NCBI GenBank assembly: GCA_964621345.1 | Contig: CAZUON010000014.1 | Coordinates: 1 to 64,000 of the forward strand | Length of the DNA stretch: 64,000 nucleotides | Reading direction: 5' to 3' | Source: Glaciecola sp964621345 | GTDB lineage: Bacteria; Pseudomonadota; Gammaproteobacteria; Enterobacterales; Alteromonadaceae | In this document: positions 8,253 to 17,068 of the stretch, piece after piece | Position numbering within the stretch: the first letter of the stretch is position 1 | How the letters are laid out: each line of letters begins with the position of its first letter | Position numbers and translations under genes: made by a program | Notes under the pieces: generated by a model | What the model saw: only the letters and a program-made list of their open reading frames with translations | Databases searched by the model: none | What the model was told of the DNA's origin: nothing

Positions 8253-9113
8253 ATGAGCGAAGATAATCCCCCATCTACCAACGGTTCATCGAACAAAGGT
8301 TGGTTTGCAAACCTAATGCATCCTTTTAAAGGTGAGCCGAAAAACAAAGAAGAACTTTCTGAAGTCATTTCTGATGCACAGCAACGTGAGTTAATCGACC
8401 CGCAAACAAAAGAAATGATTGAAGGTGTGATGGGCGTGAGCGAGATGCGCGTGCGTGACATTATGATCCCTCGCGCACAAATGATTACCATTGATATCCA
8501 GCAAAGCGTAGATGAATTCTTACCGCTTATGCTTGACTCTGCCCACAGCCGTTTCCCAGTGATCAGCGAAGATAAAGACCACATAGAAGGCATATTGCTG
8601 GCAAAAGACCTGTTGGCTTATGCGTTTAACGATGAAAAAACCTTCTCCCTACGCGAAAACCTGCGCGAAGCGATAATCGTTCCTGAGAGTAAACGCGTTG
8701 ACGTGCTACTCAAAGAGTTTAGACAACAACGCTACCATATGGCGATTGTCGTTGATGAATATGGCGGTGTATCTGGTCTCGTCACTATCGAAGATATTCT
8801 TGAATTAATTGTAGGCGAAATTGAAGATGAATTTGATGATGATATCAGCGAAAACGATGATATTCGTCCATTGAATAAATGCACCTATTCAGTAAAAGCG
8901 CTTACCCCTGTTGAAGATTTCAATAAGTTTTTTGAAACCAAGTTCAATGAAGATGAATCTGATACCATCGGCGGTGTAGTGTTGCGCGCATTCGGGCATA
9001 TGCCAAATACCGGCGAAAAAGTTGAAGTTGACGATATTCATTTTGAAGTCACCAACTCTGATAAGCGTAAACTTGTTCAGCTAAAAGTATTTTTACCCAA
9101 TTTGGAGAGCTGA
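8253..9113 (+). CDS. ybeX: CorC/YbeX-type CBS-domain protein
   Basis: Cytosolic CBS-pair protein of the CorC/HlyC group, linked in enterobacteria to magnesium/cobalt homeostasis and, as YbeX, to ribosome metabolism. The 286 residues show a variable N-terminus, two CBS motifs (MIPRAQMITID at about 71; VDEYGGVSGLVTIEDILE at about 168-185) and a C-terminal transporter-associated domain from about 205. It lies 35 bases after ybeY and its stop overlaps the Shine-Dalgarno region of lnt, so lnt translation probably depends on its translation. Confidence 0.93.
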   Translation: MSEDNPPSTNGSSNKGWFANLMHPFKGEPKNKEELSEVISDAQQRELIDPQTKEMIEGVMGVSEMRVRDIMIPRAQMITIDIQQSVDEFLPLMLDSAHSRFPVISEDKDHIEGILLAKDLLAYAFNDEKTFSLRENLREAIIVPESKRVDVLLKEFRQQRYHMAIVVDEYGGVSGLVTIEDILELIVGEIEDEFDDDISENDDIRPLNKCTYSVKALTPVEDFNKFFETKFNEDESDTIGGVVLRAFGHMPNTGEKVEVDDIHFEVTNSDKRKLVQLKVFLPNLES

Positions 9114-9115
9114 GC

Positions 9116-10654
9116 CTGAAGCCGCTACCGCTTTATTTTTGTAGCCTGTTTTTAGGCGCGATCCTCACTTTCGCATTTGCACCCTTTGACCAGTGGTGGC
9201 TACCCTCGTTGGTATTACCCGCGTGGCTGGTATTAATCGCAAACTACAGCAGCAAAAAAGGCAAACAAGCCTTTTTCAGCGGTTGGTTTTTCGGTTTAGG
9301 TTATTTTGGCGCGGGGATTTCGTGGGTACATGTGAGCATTGCCACATTCGGTGGTGTTCCTCTGATTGTATCAATATTTTTGATGCTGTTGTTATGCAGT
9401 TATCTCGCATTATTCCCCGCGATATTCAGTCATCTGTTGAAACGGTATTTCAAAGTGATGCTTTGGCCCTTGGCGGCTCCCATGATTTGGCTTGCTACCG
9501 AATGGCTCAGAGCCCACTTTTTAACTGGTTTTCCGTGGTTATCTATCGCCTATAGCCAAAGTTCAAGCGTATTGAATGCGCTCTACCCGGTCGTTGGCGA
9601 AATTGGAACGTCGGTGGTCATGATTTTACTCGCCTCAGTGATAGCCTCGGCGTTAGTGATAAAAAGCTCACAGGCATTAATGAGTATGCTTGTGGTGCAT
9701 GTGGTGGTTGTGGCCTCGGTATTTGTATTGAGCTTACAGCAATGGGTGATACCCACCGGTGAAACCCGCACTGCGGCCTTAGTGCAAGGCAATATCGAAC
9801 AGTCCATTCGTTGGAAGCCAGAACAAGATCGCCCAACTATGGACAAATACCTAGGGCTAACAGAGGCGGTGTGGGGCAAAGATATTATTGTATGGCCAGA
9901 AGCGGCAGTGCCTCGTTTAGAAGTATTTGCGATTAACTTTTTAGCCGAGTTAGACAAGCGTGCAAGTGATAACAACTCTGCACTGATTACTGGCATCGTC
10001 GACGTTAATCTTGAAAATGACCAAGCCTTAAATAAGTTAATTTCGCTAGGGCTTACGACATCCACCGAAAATACCCTCCTATACAATTACCCAAGCAAAA
10101 ATACCTTTGCCAAACACCATTTACTGCCCATTGGTGAGTTTGTACCTTTTGAGTCCTTATTGCGCCCCCTCGCCCCTATTTTTGATTTACCTATGTCGTC
10201 TTTTACGCGGGGTGACTATGTGCAGGAAAACCTTCAGGCAAAAGGCTTGCAGGTACTCCCCGCAATTTGTTTTGAAATAGCCTTTCCACAGCAAATTAGA
10301 GCAAACGTGACTGAGCAAACCGACTTAATTGTCACCGTAAGTAACGACGCATGGTTTGGCGATTCACACGGGCCGCATCAGCACTTAGAAATTGCAAAAG
10401 TCCGCGCTATGGAATTTGGTTTACCGCTTTTGCGCGCCACTAATACCGGCGTAACTGCAGCCTTTGATCACAAAGGTAACTTACTTGGTCAACTGCCACA
10501 GTTTAGCGATGCTGTGTTGGAAATAGAGTTTCCCTTAGTTGACGGAGCTACCCCTTACACCACTTTTGGGAATATACCGATTACAGCGATAGCTAGCATT
10601 GCATTAATGTTGGCAATACGTTTACGCAAATATCGAGAAGAGTACAGAGCGTAA
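9116..10654 (+). CDS. lnt: apolipoprotein N-acyltransferase
   Basis: Inner-membrane enzyme that adds the third acyl chain to the N-terminal Cys of lipoproteins. Several N-terminal membrane helices precede a periplasmic nitrilase-like domain (from about residue 222) with Glu in WPEAAVPR, Lys in HHLLPIGEF and Cys in AICFEIAFP. The first ATG/GTG/TTG in frame, TTG 9209, would remove the conserved first helix. CTG 9116 lies eight bases after GGAG (9104-9107) and yields 512 residues beginning MKPLPLYFCSLFLG, the family length. I therefore call CTG as the start; a sequencing error is the alternative. Confidence 0.88.
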   Translation: MKPLPLYFCSLFLGAILTFAFAPFDQWWLPSLVLPAWLVLIANYSSKKGKQAFFSGWFFGLGYFGAGISWVHVSIATFGGVPLIVSIFLMLLLCSYLALFPAIFSHLLKRYFKVMLWPLAAPMIWLATEWLRAHFLTGFPWLSIAYSQSSSVLNALYPVVGEIGTSVVMILLASVIASALVIKSSQALMSMLVVHVVVVASVFVLSLQQWVIPTGETRTAALVQGNIEQSIRWKPEQDRPTMDKYLGLTEAVWGKDIIVWPEAAVPRLEVFAINFLAELDKRASDNNSALITGIVDVNLENDQALNKLISLGLTTSTENTLLYNYPSKNTFAKHHLLPIGEFVPFESLLRPLAPIFDLPMSSFTRGDYVQENLQAKGLQVLPAICFEIAFPQQIRANVTEQTDLIVTVSNDAWFGDSHGPHQHLEIAKVRAMEFGLPLLRATNTGVTAAFDHKGNLLGQLPQFSDAVLEIEFPLVDGATPYTTFGNIPITAIASIALMLAIRLRKYREEYRA

Positions 10655-10723
10655 AACAAAGGCTTTTTCGGCGGCTTTCAGCGCTAAAGGGGCCATTAAT
10701 AAATGCGCTGTTGATACATCCCA

Positions 10724-10825
10724 CCGTCATCGTGGCGAAGGCCGCGACCTCCTTGGAACTAAACTGAGTTTTGAATAGACAACACAATGTACTGCAAGGG
10801 GTCGTGGCCTTCGCCACGATGACGG
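10724..10825. repeat. inverted pair of REP-like palindromes downstream of lnt
   Basis: Two 29-base arms, 10724-10752 and 10797-10825, are inverted copies with three or four mismatches, separated by about 44 bases. Each arm is itself a hairpin of the form TCGTGGC-GAAG-GCCGCGA. Related copies occur at 12814-12863 and 21527-21577. Arrangement and position (after a stop codon) resemble BIME-type repetitive extragenic palindromes. The remainder of 10655-11121 holds AT-rich DNA and presumably the SulP promoter; I see no gene there. Confidence 0.75.
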
Positions 10826-11121
10826 CACTGCGTGGTTAAAGATGCGTAGTAACACAAATGATGTTAAGTGTGTTGTATGTTTAGGGCCGAAAGTAATTTG
10901 AATCGCTAGTTTTCTTTTTGCTCCCATGCCTCCAAAAATAATAACGCAGAGAGTTATGATTTATTATAAAGTGGCAAACTTTATTAATTTTTATCAAACT
11001 GCACTAGCGACACACATGAGTAGCTTTGTGTCCTAAACTTAGTTATAGCGACATTTTTTATGCGTGTTATCATATTGCATCTTTTGCAAATTAAATAAAA
11101 ACAATAAAGAGACCCAACATT

Positions 11122-12792
11122 TTGCAAATCTTTAACCTCATCAATAGTTCAAACCTCAAAGGCGATATTCTAGGTGGGGTAACCGCCGCAATTGTATCTT
11201 TACCCCTTGCTCTTGCATTTGGTGTAGCTTCTGGTGCCGGCGCCGAAGCTGGTTTGTATGGTGCCATTATAATTGGCTTTTTTGCTGCAATGTTCGGTGG
11301 TACGCCTACTCTAATTTCTGAGCCAACAGGCCCGATGACGGTGATAATGGCCGCGGTAATTACCACAATGATCGCCAAATACCCTGAAAATGGCCTCGCG
11401 ATGGCTTTTACCGTGGTTATGATTGCGGGGGTTACTCAAATTATATTTGGGCTACTGCGATTAGGAAAATACATTACATTAATGCCCTATTCGGTGATTA
11501 GCGGTTTTATGTCGGGTATAGGCTGCATATTGATTATTATGCAATTGGCGCCCGCTTTAGGCTCAGCAGCCCCGTCAGGCGGTGTTACAGGCGCTTTATC
11601 TGCCCTACCAGCCACTATAGCCAACATCAGTTGGCTCGAAGCAGGCATGGCTTTAGCCACCTTATTACTTATTTTTTTCACGCCCCGGCGTATAAAACAT
11701 TGGGTACCACCGCAATTAATTGCCTTGTTACTGATTTCAGTGATAAGCGTATTTGTGTTTGCCGATGCTGACATTAGCCGAATTGGTGAAATCAACGTAA
11801 CCCTTCCAAGCATTGTTATGCCGGTTTTTACCGCCGAACAATTTCAAACTATGATCCTCGATGGGATTGTTTTAGGTATGCTTGGCTGCATCGATTCCAT
11901 GCTCACATCCGTTATTTCAGACAACCTTACCCGCTCAGAACATAAATCTGATAAAGAGTTAATTGGTCAAGGTATGGGAAATTTGTTCTCAGGTTTATTT
12001 GGCGGTTTACCCGGTGCTGGTGCGACCATGGGTACAGTGGTCAATATTCAAACTGGGGCGAAAACTGCGCTCTCCGGATTAGTGAGAGTGGTAGTACTGA
12101 TTGTGGCCGTATTTGGCGCATCCTCTCTAATTTCACTCATTCCTATCGCGGTCCTTGCCGGTATTGCCATTAAAGTAGGGATAGATATTCTGGACTGGAG
12201 TTTTATTAAGCGCGCTCATAAAGTTTCCAAGCAAACCAGTTTGATTATGTATGGCGTATTGTTATTGACGGTGTTTGTCGACTTGGTGGTTGCAGTTGGC
12301 TTAGGGGTATTTATTGCCAACATTATCACCATTGAGAAACTGTCAGCCTCTCAAGCGAAGAATATTAAGGCGATAAGCGATGTTGATGGACGCTTGCCAC
12401 TTGATTCGAAACAACGGAAATTGCTGAATCAAGCTAATGGTGAAGTGCTTTATTTTTATTTAAGTGGCACGATGATATTTGGTGTGTCTAAGGCGCTTTC
12501 CAGAGAGCTTAGTACCTTAGGTGAGCACGCGGTGGTGATTATTGATTTAAGTGACGTATCGTTTTTAGATGATACCATTGCATTAACGATTGAAAACCTA
12601 GTCAAAGACGCTAAGTCCCTCGATAAACACATACTCATGCTAGTTAACAAAGAAGCCTCTAAGAATAAGCTCATGCGCATGGGACTCAAAGACCTGCTTA
12701 CTGATGCCGATTTCATGCAAAACCGTACCCAAGCGCTAGAGCTTGCGAATCAACGACTAAAAGCAGACCAAGCTTTCGCGGCTGGGATTTAA
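11122..12792 (+). CDS. SulP-family anion transporter with STAS domain
   Basis: Inner-membrane SLC26/SulP permease for sulfate, bicarbonate or another anion. The 556 residues show about ten to fourteen membrane helices (GDILGGVTAAIVSLPLALAFG at the start of the transport domain). A C-terminal STAS domain runs from about residue 430 (VVIIDLSDVSFLDDTIALT). Length is typical. The substrate cannot be assigned from sequence; bicarbonate (BicA-like) is as likely as sulfate in a marine cell. The start TTG 11122 has a mediocre AAAGAGA upstream. It stands alone, flanked by palindromic repeats. Confidence 0.9.
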   Translation: MQIFNLINSSNLKGDILGGVTAAIVSLPLALAFGVASGAGAEAGLYGAIIIGFFAAMFGGTPTLISEPTGPMTVIMAAVITTMIAKYPENGLAMAFTVVMIAGVTQIIFGLLRLGKYITLMPYSVISGFMSGIGCILIIMQLAPALGSAAPSGGVTGALSALPATIANISWLEAGMALATLLLIFFTPRRIKHWVPPQLIALLLISVISVFVFADADISRIGEINVTLPSIVMPVFTAEQFQTMILDGIVLGMLGCIDSMLTSVISDNLTRSEHKSDKELIGQGMGNLFSGLFGGLPGAGATMGTVVNIQTGAKTALSGLVRVVVLIVAVFGASSLISLIPIAVLAGIAIKVGIDILDWSFIKRAHKVSKQTSLIMYGVLLLTVFVDLVVAVGLGVFIANIITIEKLSASQAKNIKAISDVDGRLPLDSKQRKLLNQANGEVLYFYLSGTMIFGVSKALSRELSTLGEHAVVIIDLSDVSFLDDTIALTIENLVKDAKSLDKHILMLVNKEASKNKLMRMGLKDLLTDADFMQNRTQALELANQRLKADQAFAAGI

Positions 12793-12813
12793 AGTTTCCA
12801 AGAGCAAGGGCAA

Positions 12814-12863
12814 CGTCATCCCGTCGCAAAACTACGGTCATCTCCGCGAAGGCAGGGACCTTT
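12814..12863. repeat. REP-like palindromic repeat copy after sulP
   Basis: A roughly 50-base unit made of CGTCATCCCGTCGC, a short AAAACT spacer and CGGTCATCTCCGCGAAGGC, then AGGGACCTTT. It aligns along its whole length with 21527-21577, and its second half aligns with the arms at 10724-10825. It starts about 20 bases after the SulP stop. Confidence 0.7.
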
Positions 12864-12975
12864 GTAACGAAGCGTAGCATATAGCGTTATTTTCAATTAT
12901 GCTCATCGCAAGTCGGTGTGTGTTAAGACGAATTTAGCTCAATACTAATCGTGCACCTCCCGCTAAGCCCCCCTC

Positions 12976-13104
12976 TTAAAAATTAGTATAAAACTCGTTC
13001 AAAAGATTCCTCACATCAATCCTTGCCGCAAAGTCACCAGATAAATAAGCAATGTTGGCATTAACCAAAGTAATACCATCATTTTTAAACTCTGAGGTAT
13101 TCAT
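12976..13104 (-). pseudogene. relic of a TonB-dependent receptor C-terminus
   Basis: A 42-residue minus-strand frame contains ITLVNANIAYLSGDF and IDVRNLLNEFY. This is the typical pattern of the last beta strands of a TonB-dependent receptor (LVNARIGY...VWGKNLTDEEY). There is no complete gene: upstream codons (13105-13220) shift frame and contain stops, and the usual last 20-25 residues are missing. I read this as the decayed remnant of a receptor gene. The rest of the 12793-13376 gap holds the palindrome at 12814 and the phoX upstream region. Confidence 0.5.
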
Positions 13105-13280
13105 ATTGTTGCAAAAAGGCTTGGCTTTGGTGAGTGACGTTCTAAAGAGGCACCAGTTGTCTGACTTCTAGCATTTGCAATGGACCAGTGTAAAGACAAT
13201 AAAAAAGAAAAACTAATCTTTGATGTTGTAATAAATTTGAAAAGATTTAGTAACGAAAGCACCATAAATCGTTCATAAAT

Positions 13281-13298
13281 TCGTCAATTCATTGTCAC
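13281..13298 (+). promoter_or_regulatory. candidate PhoB box upstream of phoX
   Basis: Two direct heptamers, TCGTCAA and TTGTCAC, spaced 11 bases apart, the period of the PhoB consensus (CTGTCAT-N4-CTGTCAT). Both keep the GTCA core. The site is about 80 bases before the PhoX start. A third GTCA at 13305-13308 is out of phase (13 bases). The match is partial; the downstream gene type is what makes it credible. Confidence 0.4.
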
Positions 13299-13376
13299 TT
13301 AACTTCGTCATCATAAGAAGCTCATGAATTGCAGTGAATGTTCATGTCTTCGAATTCAACAATAATTTAACTGAAT

Positions 13377-15332
13377 ATGGTAACGGTAATGCTCAAACAT
13401 ATTGATAATCCTATTGACAATGCGCAGATTCATGATGACAAAGAAGATATAGCATCTAACACATCTGCTAATCGCCCGTTCAAAGACGTGCTACAAAAGC
13501 ACCTATCACGACGAAAAGTACTTGCGGGTGGCGCAGTTGCTGCTGCCGCTGGTTTTTTTACACCCGCAGCAACCGCTGGTTATAGAGGAGTAGAGGGCTT
13601 AAGTCGCGACAACGACAGACTTTCTCGCGAACTGGTAGGCTTTAAGCCCGTTGCAATCGCAGACGTTACAGACGTGCGCATGCCTACAATCTCAGACGAT
13701 TACGAGTATCAGCCACTTATCCCTTGGGGAACGCCTATCAAGCCAGGCATAACGCAAGAGTATGCAGGCGATCCAAACACCAGACCAACGGCCGCTGAAG
13801 CGGAGTTACAGGTCGGTATTGGTCATGATGGCATGTGGTTTTTTCCCATCGACCTACCTAATGCACAGCGCTTCGGTCGCCGTTATCGTGCGCGCAGCGA
13901 TGAAGGCATGTTATGCATCAATCATGAATTCGGCAGAAATTCACATGTTTTGGGTAAGTCTGCGCCAGACAGTCTGGAGGATGTTCGTCTATCTCAGCAC
14001 GTTCATGGTGTATCGGTTGTGCGTATAAAAGAGCACTTTGATGGATGGAAGGTAGAGCAAAGCGACAATGCAAGACGCATTACCGTAAACACGCCCGTTG
14101 ATTTCTCGGGTCCTGCTGCTGCATCTGATTTATTGCAAAACCCAGTAGGTAACATGCCATTGGGCACGGTCAACAACTGTGGCTCTGGTCCTACGCCTTG
14201 GGGCACTTATTTAACCTGTGAAGAAAACTTCAACGGCTATTTTGGTTCATCGTCACTCGATGGCGCCGGTTTTGATGCTGTTCGAACAGACGAACAAGCC
14301 AGATACGGATTCGACTTTGACGGTTTTGGATATGGCTGGCACTTTTTCGACAAACGCTTTGACTTAAGCGACCCAGACTTTGTAAATGAGCAAAACCGCT
14401 TCGGATGGATAGTGGAGATTGACCCTTTTGACGGAAGCAAAAAACCTGTCAAACGAACTGCAATGGGTCGATTCAAGCACGAGGCCGTTGCAATTGCCGA
14501 AAGTGGCAGTGGTCGTATTGCTGCTTACATGGGTGACGATCAGCGCTTTGATTACTGCTACAAATATGTATCAAACAGAGCATGGGAAGATGCAATAGCC
14601 GACGGCGAGAGCCCGCTTGATGACGGTAAACTCTATGTTGCACGCTACAATGACGACGGTACTGGCGAATGGCTTGAGCTTACGATAGACAACCCTCTGC
14701 TAGCAGACCGATTCGCTGACCAAGCTGAATTGCTCATTTATGCGCGTGTTGCCTCTGATTTGCTAGGCGCTACTCCGATGGATCGCCCTGAATGGACAAC
14801 CATTGGTAAAGACGGCGAAGTGTATTGGACCTTAACCAACAACTCTCAAAGACAAACGGCTGATGCAGCTAACCCACAGGCACCAAACAGCGACGGGCAC
14901 ATTATCCGAACCACAGATACTAACGACCATTTGGGTAGCAGTTTTAGCTGGGAAATCTATTTGCTGTCATCTGATACCCGCGGCACTGAGGGGGTGTTCA
15001 CAGACCCTGATCTTGCATGGTGTGACAACAGTGGCCGATTGTTTATTGGCACAGACGGCGGTCAACCAGATGGATTGCAAGATCAATTAACCGTTATTGA
15101 TACCACTAAAAGTGTGCCAGAGCCTAAGCGCTTATTGGTGGGTGTGCAAAGCGACGAAGTAACCGGTTTTACACAAACACCAGACCGACGAACCGCTTTT
15201 GTTAACTTACAACATCCTGGCAATGGCGACCCTGGAGCAACAAACTTCCCTGCTTCGCCAGACGGTGTAACCATTCCTCGCGATTGTACGCTTGTACTTC
15301 GCCGTAAGAATGGTGCCATTGTTGGCTCGTAG
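13377..15332 (+). CDS. phoX: PhoX-like Tat-exported alkaline phosphatase (DUF839)
   Basis: Periplasmic or secreted metal-dependent phosphatase of the PhoX/DUF839 family, which releases phosphate from organic esters. The 651 residues carry a long N-region and a twin-arginine signal SRRKVLAGG (44-52) followed by an Ala-rich hydrophobic stretch. The large beta-propeller-type body has family landmarks such as GMLCINHEFG, WGTYLTCEENF, GRFKHEAVAI and TPWGTY. The start is uncertain: ATG 13377 has no clear ribosome site, and ATG 13389 is an alternative. tatABC follows directly, which suits a folded Tat substrate. Confidence 0.88.
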   Translation: MVTVMLKHIDNPIDNAQIHDDKEDIASNTSANRPFKDVLQKHLSRRKVLAGGAVAAAAGFFTPAATAGYRGVEGLSRDNDRLSRELVGFKPVAIADVTDVRMPTISDDYEYQPLIPWGTPIKPGITQEYAGDPNTRPTAAEAELQVGIGHDGMWFFPIDLPNAQRFGRRYRARSDEGMLCINHEFGRNSHVLGKSAPDSLEDVRLSQHVHGVSVVRIKEHFDGWKVEQSDNARRITVNTPVDFSGPAAASDLLQNPVGNMPLGTVNNCGSGPTPWGTYLTCEENFNGYFGSSSLDGAGFDAVRTDEQARYGFDFDGFGYGWHFFDKRFDLSDPDFVNEQNRFGWIVEIDPFDGSKKPVKRTAMGRFKHEAVAIAESGSGRIAAYMGDDQRFDYCYKYVSNRAWEDAIADGESPLDDGKLYVARYNDDGTGEWLELTIDNPLLADRFADQAELLIYARVASDLLGATPMDRPEWTTIGKDGEVYWTLTNNSQRQTADAANPQAPNSDGHIIRTTDTNDHLGSSFSWEIYLLSSDTRGTEGVFTDPDLAWCDNSGRLFIGTDGGQPDGLQDQLTVIDTTKSVPEPKRLLVGVQSDEVTGFTQTPDRRTAFVNLQHPGNGDPGATNFPASPDGVTIPRDCTLVLRRKNGAIVGS

Positions 15333-15468
15333 TATTGGGTAAGCTTGGGCACGTCAAGCGTATGCTTGGCGTGCTTTCATCTCAATCAAAAAAATTGTTT
15401 CGCTATGCGATACAGAATCTGATCACGCTTTTAGGCTTGGTCAACTAAACGAAGATTAAGGAATAGAA

Positions 15469-15723
15469 ATGGGTATTAGTGCATGGCAAATATTGATTTT
15501 ACTTTTAATCGTGGTGTTGCTTTTTGGCACTAAAAAGCTGCGTAACATGGGCGGCGACTTAGGTGAAGCGGTAAAAGGCTTTAAAGCCGGCATAAAAGAC
15601 ACCGACACTAATGATAATGATTCACCTGTGTCTATCGAGCATTCAAAAAAAGACACAGCTGAAGCATCTGACGCTCAAACCGTTGACGCTGACTTTGCTA
15701 AAAGCAAAACCAGCGCAAGCTAA
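15469..15723 (+). CDS. tatA: Sec-independent translocase subunit TatA
   Basis: Small membrane protein that forms the Tat pore. Its 84 residues comprise one N-terminal helix (about 3-20, SAWQILILLLIVVLLFG), the FGTKKLRNMGGDLGEAVKGFK amphipathic helix and an acidic tail. AAGGAA precedes the ATG. First gene of tatABC, 136 bases after phoX, so it may share its transcript or have its own promoter. Confidence 0.95.
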   Translation: MGISAWQILILLLIVVLLFGTKKLRNMGGDLGEAVKGFKAGIKDTDTNDNDSPVSIEHSKKDTAEASDAQTVDADFAKSKTSAS

Positions 15724-15741
15724 TATAATTGGATAAGCACC

Positions 15742-16035
15742 ATGCCATTTGATATCGGATTTATTGAGTTATGCATACTACTTGTTGTTAGCCTCACAGT
15801 GTTAGGTCCCGATAAGTTGCCCGTTGCTGCTCGCCAGTTAAGCAAATGGACAGCGGCTATTCGTAGAAATGTCAGTTCATTCACCTCAGAGGTAGGCCGC
15901 GAACTGGAAATGGATGAGTTGCGCCGCGAAATCGATGCACAAAAACAGCAGCTCAAAAATGTAGCAAACATAAACAGTGATGAAACGAAAAAAACGCACC
16001 TTAATGACGTAAAAGGTGATCTGCATGTCAAATAG
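15742..16035 (+). CDS. tatB: Sec-independent translocase subunit TatB
   Basis: Tat receptor subunit that binds twin-arginine signals with TatC. It starts MPFDIGFIELCILLVVSLTV with the family FxELxxxxVVxLxVLGPDKLP pattern (one membrane helix), then a long charged helix. At 97 residues it is shorter than E. coli TatB (171) but normal for many marine species. Its last 11 bases overlap tatC. Confidence 0.93.
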   Translation: MPFDIGFIELCILLVVSLTVLGPDKLPVAARQLSKWTAAIRRNVSSFTSEVGRELEMDELRREIDAQKQQLKNVANINSDETKKTHLNDVKGDLHVK

Positions 16036-16819
16036 AGCCGACAATCCTTACCAAAAAGACGACATGCCATTGCTGTCGCACCTGATTGAACTTAGGTCGC
16101 GTCTGATGAAGGCCGTGCTAACTATTATCGTTCTTTTTATTGCGCTGATTTCTTTTGCAAACGACATCTACTTAGTTCTAGTGCAGCCATTAATGGAGCA
16201 ATTACCTGAAAACAGCGAGATGGTCGCAACAGGGTTAATTGACCCCTTTTTTACACCATTTAAGCTGGTGTTAATTTTATCATTTTTTCTAGCTGTGCCC
16301 GTTATCTTGCATCAGATGTGGTCTTTCGTTGCACCGGGTCTTTATCACGGCGAGCGCAAGGTAGGTAAAGCGATTTTGTTTAGCAGTATCGTGCTGTTTT
16401 ATTTGGGCATGGTATTTTGCTATTTCGTTGTATTTCCTTTGATGTTTCAGTTTTTTCCGTCGGTAGTTCCAGAAGGCATTCGCTATATTCCGGATATGAC
16501 CAACAGTCTGAATATCATGATTAAACTATTCTTCGCCTTTGGCTTGGCATTTGAAGTTCCTATTTTAACGGTGGTGGCGGTACTCAGTGGCGCAACGACA
16601 GTGGAAAAACTAAGAAAAAGCCGAGCTTATGTAATTGTTGCGGCGTTTGCTTTGGGAATGCTACTTACTCCACCCGACATGATTTCTCAAACCCTACTCG
16701 CTATCCCAATGTGGTTGTTGTTCGAGGTAGGTTTGCTATTTGCAAGTTGGTATAAGCCCAACAATAACGAATCAAAACAAGATGCTCAAAGATCTCATTC
16801 TCCGGTCGCTGGGGAGTAG
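16025..16819 (+). CDS. tatC: Sec-independent translocase subunit TatC
   Basis: Core membrane subunit of the Tat translocase, with six hydrophobic helices. Family motifs seen are MPLLSHLIELRSRLMKA at the N-terminus, the FTPFKL segment, the FVAPGLYHGERK loop and FGLAFEVPI. The longest frame begins at GTG 16016, but ATG 16025 (264 residues, MSNRADNPYQ) is the better start: it overlaps tatB by 11 bases and AAGG sits about ten bases upstream. The three tat genes form one operon. PhoX and the sulfite dehydrogenase at 19980 are two evident substrates in this window. Confidence 0.95.
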   Translation: MSNRADNPYQKDDMPLLSHLIELRSRLMKAVLTIIVLFIALISFANDIYLVLVQPLMEQLPENSEMVATGLIDPFFTPFKLVLILSFFLAVPVILHQMWSFVAPGLYHGERKVGKAILFSSIVLFYLGMVFCYFVVFPLMFQFFPSVVPEGIRYIPDMTNSLNIMIKLFFAFGLAFEVPILTVVAVLSGATTVEKLRKSRAYVIVAAFALGMLLTPPDMISQTLLAIPMWLLFEVGLLFASWYKPNNNESKQDAQRSHSPVAGE

Positions 16820-17068
16820 CGAAGAATAGCGCGTAAGGTCTTTGAAGTATTTTAAAACGAGTCATTTTAAGGTGTTTTTTCTCGCTAGAACAAATGCCTT
16901 AATTTGTAACAATGGTTGTTACTTTCTAGATAATGATTGTGATGTTGTTATTGGTCCTGATGTATTAACCAATACGGTTGATATTTCTGACATATGACGC
17001 AAAGCAATGGATTTTAGCGAGCACAACCGCCATAGCCCTACAATTTACATATTTAAAATGGAACTAAT

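Noticed and set aside
7892..8593. 233-codon minus-strand frame across ybeY and corC
   Set aside because: It lies antisense to two well-supported genes and spans their intergenic gap; no family features.
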